Assembly (NCBI GenBank): GCA_019914995.1
Contig: CM034129.1
Coordinates: forward strand, 7,143,725-7,207,724
DNA: 64,000 bases
Origin: Acanthochlamys bracteata
Lineage: Eukaryota > Streptophyta > Magnoliopsida > Pandanales > Velloziaceae
Direction: 5' to 3'
Shown: piece after piece, positions 38,801 to 50,696 of the stretch
How positions within the stretch are numbered: the first letter of the stretch is position 1
Layout of the letters: the number at the start of each line of letters is the position of its first letter
The notes under the pieces: generated by a model
Seen by the model: the letters and a program-made list of their open reading frames with translations, nothing else
What the model was told of the DNA's origin: nothing
Databases searched by the model: none
Program-made: the position numbers and the translations under genes

Positions 38801-41800
38801 ACCGCGTTAGGTTTGAATGAAATTCTTGTTCAAGCAGTTTACTACTTAAGGTTATAAGTTGAATAAATGTTAAGTGTTAATGTTATCATGCTATGTTTCA
38901 AGTCGCTTTCTGTAAACTTATGTGTTAGTGCTGAGAAAAATTATTTACACCTTACATGTATTATGTTTATGAAGAAAATTATCAATTTTAACTTTCTGGA
39001 AGGAGAATATTTCATAAAGAACTTTTTGTATAAATAAATAGAGAAGGGTATATAGTACATAACCACAAGTTCCCCTTATTTGGAGTCTAGTAAAAAGAAG
39101 TAATCAAGCAATCAATAGATCTGTAGTTATTAAGTTTGACTAGTTTCAGCTATATAGTAGGTGGTTGTTTGTGTTCTATAATATATGCTGGACATGGTTA
39201 TTAGGATCATAGAAACAACTTTGCGTTATGCATAGTTATCTTCTTCTGTTTGAAGTTTTAAAAACTTTTGTATAACATTTTGTAGCATTTTTATCGATTC
39301 GCCATTAGACGACCTTGTTTGTCCCATTGTCCAATTCGGACGACTGTACATGCCATAAAGGTGCTTCCGGATATCTATCTTGTGATCCTTTCTTTTTTAG
39401 TATTTTCAATTCCCTATTGACTCGTGCGTTTTTACTAGAAATATGAACCAGGAAATATAAATGCATAATACTTTCAGCGGATATCTGGGAGTGAAAATAA
39501 AGAACTTTTCTAGAGTGAAGCTTATTTTGGGTTGTTTCGGAAAACAAGCTTGAATTTTTTGACCTAAAATAAAAATAAAAACATGCATGTAAAGATTGTA
39601 CGGTATGCAGTTCACCTGTACTTTCCAAATTAAAAAAAAATAATATATTAGAAGGTTTATTGGTAAACGTGAAAACTTTTGTATCTTTTGTGCAGTGCCA
39701 TAAGCACTACGAAACACCCTCTGAATGTCGTATTGATTTGTAATCAGTAGTTGCTTAGTACTTGGTAAATGAAAAAATGTGAATTACCAACTTTTAAAGT
39801 CTGGTTTGGTGCTTCTAAACTAATTTGTGCAGCACTCTATGTTATAGAGCATTAGAATGGCCCGCGTTGTTAATTGGGCAAATTTTTTGCTTGGGCCGTA
39901 CTCAACCAACTCCATTAAGTGGACCTAAAACTACATGATTTGAGTCCTTTGTTGCAGTTGTTTGGTACTTGTCTTGTATCTTTTTGTCTCGCATTTCCCA
40001 ACTCCAAAGATGGTGCTCAGTGTTACTTAAAAGTTGGTGAGTACCTCAGTTTCTAGTGGAACAAATGATATTTTGTTCATGGGTCCAATTGACTTCCTAA
40101 CTCAAGAAGTTGCACAAATGATATTTTATTTGTGGGTCCAGTGAATTCATAAGTCAAGAAGATGCGCCAGCAATAATCTCCAATGTTGTAAATGATTGAT
40201 AAGCACAAAGCTTTAAAAATGCTACAGTACTGTTGATCAACTTTATTAAGTATGTTATACAATAGGTGCCACCCTAGTTATCCTTACGCTTTTTTTGGTT
40301 TGTAAATAACAGCTTTTGGATAGGCAAGGAATTAGTTTTTGCATGAGGACAACTTTTGATGATAATGCCATCACAAATGCGATAGACATTTACAAAAATC
40401 CAAGGTACTCTCCTCTAGTGTTTTAGTATAATTGTCTCTGCTGAAGATTTGACCTTCTAATTATTTTCTAGCAGTTGCGGAATCCGGTTTATGGCATCAA
40501 ACAATGACTGCAGCGTGCGAGAATATGACACAGAGAGGTTCCATCTCTTGAATCATTTCCATTTTCCTTGGCCTGTCAATGTAAGTTTGTTCCTAGTTCT
40601 CTTGACATTTAATTATCTTGCTGGACATAAGGTTGACTTTGGACTGATATTATGCAAAAGGCAACTTCCTAATTGGTTTTTCATTACGGCTGACAGCATA
40701 CATCTATAAGTCCGGACAGGAAGCTGGTAACAATTGTGGGAGACCATTGTGATGGACTGGTGACAGATTCGCGAACTGGAAAGGTTTGAGTTTTTGCTCC
40801 CTTCTTTTTGGACCTTATAGCACTGTGTATTTCTCAATATTTATTCCCTGAATTCTCCATCTACTTAAACCTGATTTTGCTCTTGGCCTATGTATTTGGA
40901 AAGGTTAAAAAATGATGAATTGATTTGATGTCTTGTGTTTATTTGCTTTAATGGCAAGATGAATGGGAGCAACTTGTGCCATTGATAAGAGGAGGGCATG
41001 ATTGATTTTTTAAGTCCTGGCTGCAGTCATGATCTCTGGGCTTATGCTTGTGCATTCATGGTGCAAAATCTACACATTAGGGGCCTTCACGCAAATTGGA
41101 CCGTCTTTTATATATAGTTCATAAGTTCGCAACTATAACTAAATCTGACTCTAGGGTTTACAAATATGTAACCATGAAGTCTGTTTCAATAAATGTGAGA
41201 ACATTAGAAATCGCAAAAGGCTTAGTTTCAGGAGTTTAGAAGTGTGCTACTTGAAATTACAAAGCACAATGCATAATCAAAGTCAAGCAGCATAACAATT
41301 ATGGGACCCCTTCTAAAACTTATCATATCTATTGATCGCTAGGATTTTCCGCCTTGCACATCAAAGAGATGAGTGCCTAAATGCTAAGATTGCATATTTG
41401 AAATAGACAATTTGGAAAGTTCGTATTTGTTTATATATATAGGGATAAGATAGAGGCACATAGTATTCTTATAGGCATGTGGTGCACATGCCGGCAAAAA
41501 GTGGTCGGTGAGATATCTAAATTAATCTTTACCTTTGGATATTGAGAACTATGACTTGGGCACATATTAATCTTCACCGTTGGATATTGAAAACTATGAC
41601 GTAGGCACCTACTGAAAAATTTTTAGCTCAATCGAATACGAAATGACCTCCATTGGAACTCTTGATCAAGATGACACAAAAACGATGTATATATTTTCTC
41701 AACTTTAACCTTTTATATTATTTTGATCACGAGTTTCGATAGAGATCGATTTGTATTCCGATTAAGTTAAAATTTTATTAATATATTTTCAATTCATAGT

Positions 41801-43287
41801 TCTTTATATACAACGGTGAGAATTGGATTTAGAGATCTCGCCGGCCACTTTTGGCCAATATAGAAACATGTAGATGCACATGTTCTTATAGACACAGTGC
41901 AAATGCCGGCCATTTTTAGCTGGCGAGATCGTTAAATCTAATCTCCACCGCTAGATATGGAGAACCATGAGTTGTGAATTTACTGATAAAATTTTAACTC
42001 AATCGGAATACGAATCGACCTTCGTCTAAACTATTGATCAAATTAACACAAAAAATTAAAATTGAGAAAATATATATATTTCGGTTTGTGTCATTTTTAT
42101 CAATAGTTCCGATGGAAGTTGGTACGTATTTTGATTGAGCTAATTTTTTTTAATACGTTCACAACTCATGGTTCTCCATATCCAATAGTAGAGATTATAT
42201 TTAGAGATCGCGCTGGACACTTTTGGTCGGCCTGTGCACCATGTACTTATAAGAACATGTGCTTTTATCCTAGGTCTATTAGAGAGAGAGATCAAGGTAC
42301 ATTTTTTTTTATGCGCACATCTGCATACATTGGTACCATCTGTACAAAGTTTTAAATTTGATCTTCACCGTTGGATATGAAAAACTATGAGTTAAAAGTA
42401 TGTGACAAAATTTTAGCTCAATTGATCATAGATCAATCTTCATTCGACTTTTTGATCAACTTGGCAAAAATAAGATAATATGTATGTTTTTTTATTTCTT
42501 TTTTGCCATCATGATCAAGAAGTCGAATTAAAATTGATTCTCAGTCCGATTGAGCTGAAATTTTGTTAGCTTGTTCTGAACTTATTGTTCTTTTTATCTA
42601 GCGGTGCAAATTGAATTTGGAGCTTTGTACCGGTGAACCCATACTGATATGCGCGATGTGCCCATACAAAACGAGGTGCCCATATGTTTATATATACATA
42701 TATATTAGTTGTTTCATCTTTCATGTTTGCTATTGGGTCTTGTGATGCTCTTGTGGTGCAACTTTCTTTTGCTATTAAGCTATTACTTTCTGCTTGCATC
42801 TCCTAAGTTAGGCTTGTTTTATTAATTGTTAAGCAAATTGTACTTATGAATGTCTTATGTGCGGTGTAATTCACAGGTCCTCCATTGGTTAGTAGGTCAT
42901 AAGGATTACTCCTTTGCTTCGGCCTGGCATCCAGATGGTCAGACTTTTGCCACAGGAAACCAGGATAAGACTTGCCGAGTGTGGGATATTAGAAACCTTT
43001 CAGCATCTTTACAAGTTCTAAAGGGGAATCTTGGCGCTGTAAGGTCCATAAGGTATTCATCAGATGGAAAGTTCATGGTGGTTGCAGAACCTGCTGATTT
43101 TGTGCACATCTATAACACAGATGCTGAATATATGAAGAGACAAGAGCTAGATTTCTTTGGTGAGATATCTGGAGTATCTCTAAGCACTGATGATGAGTCC
43201 CTCTTCATAGGGGTGTGGGATCGCGTTTATGCCAGTTTGCAACAGTATCACAGAAGACATTTTTATGATTACTTGGAACATCTGTGA
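32817..43287 (+). CDS. WD40-repeat protein (plant C2A9.03-like family)
   Basis: Nine coding exons keep frame: 32817-32939, 33095-33262, 33351-33437, 35347-35481, 35600-35710, 40313-40404, 40475-40580, 40697-40783, 42877-43287 (439 aa). The first donor (TTG then GTTGGT) is the least sure boundary. The N terminus (1-41) is very acidic. It is followed by RRGKDIQGIPWDRL and TRLEQYKNYENVP, a signature conserved in this plant family as I recall it. A beta-propeller region follows: LVWATSKHDVY, STLAVKDNLLVAGGFHGEL, MASNNDCSVREYD, a canonical repeat (GHKDYSFASAWHPDG, then NQDKTCRVWDIRN, about 308-345), and a last blade with SLFIGVWDR. Such propellers act as binding scaffolds; no enzymatic role or partner can be read from the sequence. 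Two adjacent ATGs (32817, 32820) are possible starts. Introns 3, 5 and 8 are long (1.9, 4.6 and 2.1 kb) and hold repeats. Confidence 0.9.
34080..34740. repeat. Diverged repeats in intron 3 of the WD40 gene
   Basis: Blocks recur in altered form: CTTCGGCATAGCCACC (about 34164) against CTTCGATATAGCCACC (about 34552), and GTAGCCTTTTGGGACTAA (about 34466) against GTAGCCTTTTGAGACTAA (about 34697). They look like an old segmental duplication with units of about 230-390 bp; no coding content. Confidence 0.5.
37579..38461. repeat. Tandem array of a 239-bp unit in intron 5 of the WD40 gene
   Basis: The unit starts AAGATAATTAAT and runs through ATTCTTCAGAAGGGTGACTA, a GGGTTGCTTATGAAATTTG block and TGCAATTCACCCAAGCC. 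Copies begin at 37579, 37750, 37986 and 38225, so spacing is 171, 236 and 239 bp; the first copy lacks about 65 bp internally. Copies 2-4 differ by only a few bases each, indicating recent expansion or ongoing homogenisation. No reading frame persists. Confidence 0.9.
41448..41871. mobile_element. Foldback element, copy B (WD40-gene intron 8)
   Basis: Left arm: GCACATGCCGGC, AAAAAGTGGTCGGTGAGAT, TTTAGCTCAATCGAATACG, CTCTTGATCAAGATGACACA. Right arm holds their complements in reverse order: ATTTTGATCACGAG, TTGTATTCCGATTAAG, GAGATCTCGCCGGCCACTTT. The arms are about 190 bp each around an AT-rich centre near 41680. It has lost its last 30 or so bases where copy C begins. No coding capacity. Confidence 0.8.
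41872..42270. mobile_element. Foldback element, copy C (WD40-gene intron 8)
   Basis: The most complete copy. The outer ends GCACATGTTCTTATAGACA and ACTTATAAGAACATGTGC are inverted, followed inward by ATGCCGGCCATTTTTAGCT against ACTTTTGGTCGGCCTG, AATCTCCACCGCTAGATATGG against ATATCCAATAGTAGAGATT, and AATCGGAATACGAATCGACC against a TTGGTACGTATTTTGATTG block. Arms are about 180 bp with a short centre near 42062. No coding capacity. Confidence 0.85.
42310..42665. mobile_element. Foldback element, copy D (WD40-gene intron 8)
   Basis: Inverted arms: TGCGCACATCTGCATACA against ATGCGCGATGTGCCC, TTTGTACCGG against the left TGTACAAAG, and CATTCGACTTTTTGATCA against TGATCAAGAAGTCGAATT. This copy is more diverged in its outer arm but keeps the TTTTAGCTCAATTGATC core. 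It directly follows copy C. Confidence 0.75.
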
Positions 43288-43680
43288 ATTCGTTTCACTG
43301 CAGAAGCATCTCTACTGGTGATGAGATATATATTTGCAAATATATATATACATGTAGAGGTGATGTAAGATAAGATATATATTTGCAAATATATATGTAT
43401 ATATATACATGTACAGGTGTGACTGATATTTTGAACACTGGTGAAAGTCTTTGTTGGTCCGTTATCTAGTTACATTGACCTATGTTCGTGAGCATTGTCA
43501 GAAGTCAATCTGTAGCTTGTTACTTTCATCCAAGCGTTTATTGTATATCTAACATATAGGTAAGATATCGGGAGTTGAAGCGGGAAGGGAGGAGTTGGTT
43601 ATGTGCTTTGTTTTACCCAATTATCACCTTTGCTTTATAAATAAGTGACTTTCTATATATTGTTGAAAATTATAAATTCA
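43288..43680 (+). other. 3' UTR region of the WD40 gene with repeated palindrome
   Basis: A perfect 22-bp palindrome centred on TTTGCAAA occurs at 43326-43347 and again at 43375-43396, each followed by a (TA)n-CATGTA and AGGTG. The spacing of 49 bp suggests a tandem duplication in the presumed 3' UTR. Confidence 0.7.
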
Positions 43681-43739
43681 TTTACAGCAGCATATACCTC
43701 ACTTCCTATTATTTAAAGTTAATTACTTTCATCTCCATT

Positions 43740-46250
43740 TTTTCCTCTCACTTTATGTTTTTCATTTTTTGTCTCCGATCTTTCCCAAATTCTGATTTCT
43801 CTAATTTTCTTCTCGATTGCGACTTCTCTCTTTTTTCTTTCCGATATTTTCTAAATTGCTTTCGTTTTGAAAGAAAAAGTACATATATCACAGACATTTT
43901 TTCTCTATTTGTATTTGATTTCGTTTTTGTACAAATCGATCTATCTCAAATCTGGGAGAAATAGAAAATCTACGTTCTCAGCAGCACGAATTTACTAACT
44001 TAGAGATCTCTAATTTTTTCGTTCTCAATGATTCTCAAGCTAAAGTTTTATACTTTTTGTTCTGACTTATTTCCTATTCAAGACTTTCACTTTCTTGCTC
44101 CCGATTTTTTTTACTTCTTTCATTTAAGTGCTTATCTTTTATCTTATTCACTTATCTGTTGCTTATTTGATTGATTAGGTTTTTGAAGTTGATTCGCTTT
44201 GTTCGAGTTATTCTGAAGTTTGATTACAGATTTAGCTAGATTTAGATGTTTCACGATTTGTTGATCAATTGATGAAAACTTCTTCGGTTTGTTAGAGGTG
44301 CAAATGTTTAGCTAGATTCAGGTTCCACTACCCGGGCCGTGTAGGGCCGATCAGATTTTATTTTTCATAGCCTAATCCAATTCGTTTATCTAATCCATTT
44401 TTTAAATAAATAAATAAATAATTTAAAAATAAATTTTAAAATATTTATTAAGATAAAAATAAATATTAAATATTTTTATTATTTAAAAATATTTTTTAAT
44501 TAAAATTTGATTTGGTCAACGTTTAATGTTGATCAAATCAATATTGACCGGTCAACATTAACAGTAATCAGACGGCTAGTTCAATTCTAGCATTGTTCAC
44601 CGGGCTGGACGGAGCAAGCCTCAGGTCGATTGATCGGACCGTAGACTGGCCTATTTGGTCCGGCCGATATTTTCACCTATAGTGTCTGTTAAGGTTTTAA
44701 CTACATTTGCAGTTTGTTTCTTTATTATTTGTATTTTTTTTTGCTATTTGAGAAACTAGTTTCTACCTCTTTCTTTTTTGTTTTTCTTCAATGGTTGGTT
44801 TTTAGCTAGTTTCTTTTTTAGAATGTTTACTTTTGTCTTGATGCTGTTAACTCCTTTATTCCATTGCTTTTTGGGATTTAGGAAGAGTCAGAGCTTTGAA
44901 AGTGAGTTGGCTGCTTTCTCTACTTTGCGTTTTAATCAGATCGATGGTTACTGCCTTTTACTTTGATTTTTGGAAGACTTAGTTTTGACTCTTATTTGTA
45001 TTTTTTTGGAGAAAATTTGGTTTCTTGTAATCTCCATTTTGTTCAAACTCTGATGATAAGCTTAATGTTATTTTCTCTTTTGAGGTTGGTGCATGTAATG
45101 CAAAATTTGGTTTTGCATTCTTTTAGTGTGCAGGATATTTCTTCCAATCAGTAGTGCCTCCTGTTGGTTTCAGCTGTTTAGAGGAGTTGGTTTGTATGCT
45201 CTATTGCTTGATGTTTGATTACCTTTGTGGTAGGATCTTGCATTGTTTTTTCCTCTGTTGCTTGTTTTTGCTGAGTAGCCTGCACGGTTGCTGCTTGGAA
45301 AGTGTCCTGTCAGGAATAGTTATATGGCGTGTGTTAGCCGTAGATCATACTGTTTATTCAAACATGACATTGTATTCTAAACTGCGCGAAGCACAAAGTG
45401 AGGCAATGCTAAGAGATGGATTTGTACAGTGCGTTATTTTAGTTAGTTAAATAAGTTTAGTAGGTTGTGAGTAGGAGTATTAAATACCCTTATTTCTTTC
45501 AAGATTTAAGTCGTGCACATGATTTCATTAGAAGTTTATGATAATTATTTGCCGTAATAGGCTTTCTTATGTTGTTTCAAAGGCTTTAACTAGTATCATA
45601 TTTCAAAAACTTACTAGTCTTTAGTTACATTCTTTTTTTCTTTTTTTTTCAGTTCTAGTTGATTTGACTCGTTGGTTCATACACGTCATTTCTTTTGCAT
45701 TTTTAGGCGTATCAAGATTCCTGTTAAAGGAAATCTCTCCAATCACCAACAGATTAGTTAACATTCAAGTTTGTTTATTTTATTTTTTTTAAATCGCCTC
45801 TACACCCATTACTCGGCAAGATGTCCATATTTTGTGTAAGAGTTTGTGCTCACTAATTTCTATTTTATTTATGTGAGGTACTTGAATTTTAGTTGCATTG
45901 ATTATATAACTACAAGATATGGTTGTATTATGCTTGGTTGTTGTTTTCTTTTTTTTTACAGGACATTTGAAAATAAATGGACCATAGTGAGGAGCTCGTT
46001 GTTAGCGTTGCTGCATCATATGTACTTTGATGCGCCATAGAAGCAGTTAGCAACGGGTTGATGGCAACACATTTGTGAGGGAAGCTGCTAAAGTATATTA
46101 TGTGACATTTTGTGTGGGAAGCTAAACCAAATACAGTTAGCAACATTATACGAAGCTCTATATTGTGATGGAAGCTACTAAAGTATATTATATGACATTT
46201 TGTGTAATAAATATCGTGTAACATTTTATATAATAAATATTGTAATATAT
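43740..46250 (+). other. Gene-free stretch, possible non-coding transcript
   Basis: A CT-rich stretch (about 43740-43880) resembles a plant 5' leader, and T-rich sequence with short open frames follows, but none resembles a known protein. A TIR element lies inside (44294-44682). Near 46030-46210 a short block (GCTNCTAAAGTATATTAT followed by GTGACATTTTGTGT or close) is repeated about 87 bp apart. A non-coding RNA gene or decayed transposon are both possible. Confidence 0.3.
44294..44682. mobile_element. Non-autonomous TIR element (AGAGGTGCAAAT family), copy 1
   Basis: The left end AGAGGTGCAAATGT and the right end ATTTTCACCTAT are inverted repeats with few mismatches. The interior has GC-richer flanks (CGGGCCGTGTAGGGCCGATC; TTGATCGGACCGTAGACTGG) and a very AT-rich centre with TGATCAAATCAATATTGACC-like sequence. 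It shares ends and layout with the copy at 47293. Confidence 0.6.
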
Positions 46251-47292
46251 TTTAGCTATGTAATATAAATATAAGGTACGTTTGTTTTGTAGCAAAATTG
46301 TAAAAGTTTTATTGTATTTATGTAATATAAGTATAAGATAATGATTATGCAATGAAAAATAAAATTATATATTGTAGTTGTGAATTATATATGAAATGTA
46401 TATATTGTGTAAAAAAATTTTGTAATGTAATAATGTATGGTATTATGTAATGGTTTTTTTTTTTTTTTTGAAGATGATGAACAACTATAAAAAAATGGAG
46501 TCAAATCTGTAGTGAGAATTTGGTTAGTTAAAAATTAGATTTATTTTATCTCAAGAAAAACAATAAAAAAATTAGTCTTAGCATACAATTAATTATGAAA
46601 CTTATTGAAAATAGAAACAATGTTAATATGGCAAATTTTAAAATAAATATAAGTACAGTGTATTTGTAACATGTATTAAATATTATACCGTAATACTATA
46701 ATTGTGTAATTTAAGTGTATATAATAAAAATTATAAATTAATATTATACTTGTGCACAATATATATATTGTATAATATCAAATGTAATATATAATTTGTG
46801 ATTATAAATATAACTGTAATATATATGTATTGTGTAATGTAACTGTGTAGTGCTATAATAAAAAAAATTTATTTTTCTAAGATTAGTAAATAATTATACT
46901 AGATTAAAAAAAATTTAAATAAATTTAACTTCACTTTGAACATATCACTTCTAATTACAAAAAGAACACAAACTCAATTCATTTCCAACGATACTATTTC
47001 TATTAACTTATTTTCTAATAAGTTACTTCTAAAGCCAAAACATCACACCCCCTAAACTGAAAAGCATGTTGTACAACAACGATACAAAAGTATCTCAACT
47101 TTATTGTGAGCTTGTGAGAGTTCATGCCTTTTCAGATTCTAGTATTTAGGCCTAACAGGATGACACGCTTAATGTATTAGATTAATCCAAATTACTTTAG
47201 CTGGCTTAACTTGCAAGGATAATCTCATCCTGTTCATATTCACATTTCAGATTTGAAATACAGAATTTACTAGCTGCAAAAATAGCTTAACT
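46250..47292. other. AT-rich low-complexity stretch
   Basis: From 46250 to about 46880 motifs such as TGTAATATA, TTGTGTAAT and ATATATTGTG recur irregularly. From 46900 on the sequence is ordinary AT-rich DNA without a gene. Confidence 0.5.
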
Positions 47293-47822
47293 AGAGGTGC
47301 AAATATTAGAGGGCCGGACTAGCCCTCCCCAACCCGCTTGAATCAAATGAACAGATCAAGCCGGGCCAGTTCGACTCGATTATAATTTTTATGATCCGAT
47401 CAGATCTGTTTACCTATTTTATTTATTTATTTATTTATTTCATGTAACAAATAAAATAATTTTAAAATAAAATTTTAAATTATGATTATATAAAAATAAA
47501 TTATAAAATTATAAAAAAATTTAATAACAAAAAAATATCTTATTATTATTCAAAAGTATTTTACTATTAAAAATATTTTTTATTAGAAGTTGACATGATC
47601 AACTATCAATGTTGACCAGGTCAATGAGTCGTCGATGACCGATCAACGCATATAGTATTCAAACGGACGGGCCGACATTATCGACCCGATAATACCTATT
47701 AAATCGAATCGAATCGGATCGGTCTGATCCTATTACTGTTCACGGACTGGATGGGCCAAAGTTCTGGCCATTTGATCGGACTGTGCGCTGACCCGTTTAA
47801 TTTGGCCCCAATTTGCAACTCT
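47293..47822. mobile_element. Non-autonomous TIR element (AGAGGTGCAAAT family), copy 2
   Basis: The left end AGAGGTGCAAAT and right end ATTTGCAACTCT are inverted with one mismatch. The interior again has GC-rich flanks (GGGCCGGACTAGCCC; TTGATCGGACTGTGCGCTGA) and an AT-rich centre. Its right end sits against the broken edge of the 3' LTR of the gypsy element at 47825. Confidence 0.65.
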
Positions 47823-47824
47823 AT

Positions 47825-48290
47825 TCAAGACTCCCAAGTTGGTAGGATTCTTGAGCTACTAAGACTCTCTAAACAAAGCCTTTATTGAACAAGGAAGCTA
47901 GACTAGAACTCTCTAAACAGAGCTCTCTCAGGACTTCCTAGGTAAATCGAGTATGTAAAAAAATTGTAAACAAATTCTCACACATAGTAAAACTCCGAAC
48001 CGGAGTACCAGAAGTGGAAGTGGTATTTCCTTAGGGCTTGAAGCAAGTTGGCATGAGTTCTATTGATTGGCCTTTATTTGACATGAAAGCTAAAATCGGT
48101 TTCCTAATGAAACCAAACTCTATTAATGATTAAACTCCCCTAATAATGACACCTAACTCTACTAGATTACTTACAGTTCTGCCTTTCTTCCAGTGCCTCG
48201 TTACAACTCTTGCAACCAATGCATTGCCTTGGTGTCATTCTTCTGCGATCACTTAATTTGAGTTTTATTACCTTATTGGTGTCCTTCACA
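47825..48290 (-). repeat. Truncated 3' LTR of the gypsy element
   Basis: The segment aligns with 53190-53499 (TTCAAGACTCCCAAGTT, TTGACATGAAAGCTAGAAT-like and CAACCAAT.CATTGCCTTGG blocks). It carries an extra segment of about 130 bp (about 47935-48065) absent from the other LTR. It lacks the part matching 53045-53189; at that edge the TIR element ending at 47822 begins. Confidence 0.8.
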
Positions 48291-48655
48291 TTCCCTGCCC
48301 CTCCCCCCACCCTCTACAGAATTAGCCTCGTCCTTCAGGCTAGACATCGGTTCCTCCAGCACAGCCTTCGACTGGAGTTGCTCGAGTACCTGGCTTGCTG
48401 AAATGATGAACTCTCTTTCGGAAGTAGTGGCAAGTGCTCATTGATATTTTCTGGTATATACTTAGCATCCGTAAGTTGAGAAACATGGAAGACCGGATGT
48501 ATACGTGAATCTAGTGGAAGGTCTAATTTGTATGCCACACTCCCAATCTTCTGCACCACTATATAGGGTCCATATAATCGATACCACAGCTTATGATTAC
48601 GTTGTTTTGCTATAGATATTTGTCGATATGGCTGTAGTTTGAGAAACATTCGGTT

Positions 48656-50696
48656 GCAATTCCAAGGTTGATTTTGATAATAACAATAATTAAAAATTAT
48701 AATTATGAATTGGGGTGAACTAATAACTTGAATCAAGTTCTGCAGGAATTCACAAATAAGATTTATTATTCACCTATCAAACAACAAGCCATATATAGTA
48801 CTTCTACAGATAGCCACATGACAACCAGCTATCTACTTGCTACCTATATATGAAATTCCTTCAGAGGCGCATGAACAATAGCTAGAGAATAGAGTAAGGA
48901 CAAAGGATTACAAACTTCAGCCACCAAGCATCCGGCTACCTAATTCCTGTCTCACTTCTACATGGATCAAACAGCTAAGTATAGAAACAAAGCATCACAA
49001 ACAGAGAAGAAAAGAGAACAGAGGATTCAATAACCGGCTACTTCGCTACTACTCGCTGGATAGAAAAGAATCCAAAAATCGTGATAATTGTTGACTCTTC
49101 AGAAGTAATTTCAAACATGATGCCGATTCCATTTGAGCTTCAACTTTTCATCTGAGTCAGACCAAAATGCACACTATAAAATTGATCGAATAACACATCA
49201 AATGACGATGAACATAAGTTTAGAAAAATCATGGAATGATAAATGAAAATTCAATAAATAGTGAGCAGAATCAGACATTGCTGCAACAACTTTTTAGATA
49301 TAAATCAATTAAGAATTCGTCATCCATTTGAAGCAAAATCTTGAAGACACCATTGAGAAATATATTAGCTACAAGTTCATACGAAGAATCATGAAAAATC
49401 ACAACAATACAAGACATAAAACATAGTGCAAAGTATCATCAGAATCATGTCTTACTGACAATACATAAATGCTTCAACTTACAGATTTCGATTTTTCTCT
49501 AAGAAAAATCACGAATTTAATTATAAGGTGATATCATACAACAAATCTTCTATCTTATTACAATATCGCATCACAAAAATGAGTTATGTTGAGCCACCAC
49601 ATCATTGAAAAATAAGATCAAGTATAGAGGTTGATAGATTGCCTTGGAGACCCAAACTTTACTAGAGCACACAAGCTAACGGAGAGAACATCAAACCTGA
49701 TCAATAAACTCACTGAAAAAATTCACCATTCAACTCGGCTCCAAGTTAGAAAATAAGAAGTAAGTTGCTGCGGTCCACGTTAAATGAAAGAAATGAGCAG
49801 CAGAAGCAAATGGACAGCAAGCGGGAGTTTAAAGGTTTTTACTGGTGCATTTAATGCTGATAAAAAAGTTACACCAGATTAGAAAAACAAGTCTTGAGGG
49901 AGCTGATTAACCACTGAGCATATTTTCATCTCCACCTTGAAAACTTGCCATCAACGGAAAGATTCAGCTAAGTACAAAGCAAAAGATACTACAAGAACAA
50001 AAAAAGACAGAGAAAAATATATTAAGCAATTCAAATAAAAGAGAACAAGCATTACACCGACTCACTTTCTCAAAGAAAAGAGTTCTCACTAATGTTGGTC
50101 ATTTACTGAACATTATTTGGCAGCTCCTTTGATCATCTCACTCGCTAATTTTAAGTTTATTTTTTATATTGAAATTAATCTTCTACTTAATCTTGTGTTT
50201 TAAATTTGTGTTAATCAGTGGTGAAGTGTTTAGAGCACTTGGGGGAGAAGCTCGGTTAGAACTTGGTAAGAGTTCATAAACTTTGTGACAACGCTAGCTA
50301 ACCAGTGAGGGAGACTTGTGTGTCCAGAATGCTGTAAGAGATTGTATGTGTGACGAAACCTATAAGAGTAAGTGTGCTTGGTGAAGCATTTTATTTTTTG
50401 TGAGTGTAGCTTGTTAAAAATTTAGTGAAGCTTCAGCTTTTGTGATAGAGCACCCGTTAATGTAGACAAAGAGATTTATCGAACTATGTAAATCTCCTGA
50501 GTAACTCTTATTTATCTTTAAACTGTCCTAGTGTAGTATCTACTGTGCTATCCTCTATCCGCAGGATTTATTATACATACAGCCGACTGACCACCTACTA
50601 TCTGTATTAACTTTTGTTAAACTAAAATTTTTAATTATCAACTCACTTCTCCCATTTTCTCTTGAGTTGATCTTGCAGGTTATCTAACACACTCTA
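48656..50696 (+). mobile_element. Insertion of about 2 kb inside the gypsy integrase remnant
   Basis: On the minus strand the frame ...EFHPGNRV stops at about 50700 and the matching continuation [12 protein letters not shown] resumes at about 48650, so the intervening 2 kb entered the gypsy element after it had inserted. The 10-base flanks ACATTCGGTT and ACACTCTATT share 7 bases and may be a worn duplication. No protein is visible. The right third contains TTTAGAGCACTTGGGGGAGA and TGAAGCATTTTATT-like sequence that reminds me of large plant LTR transcription-start regions, so a solo LTR in + orientation is the best guess. Confidence 0.5.
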
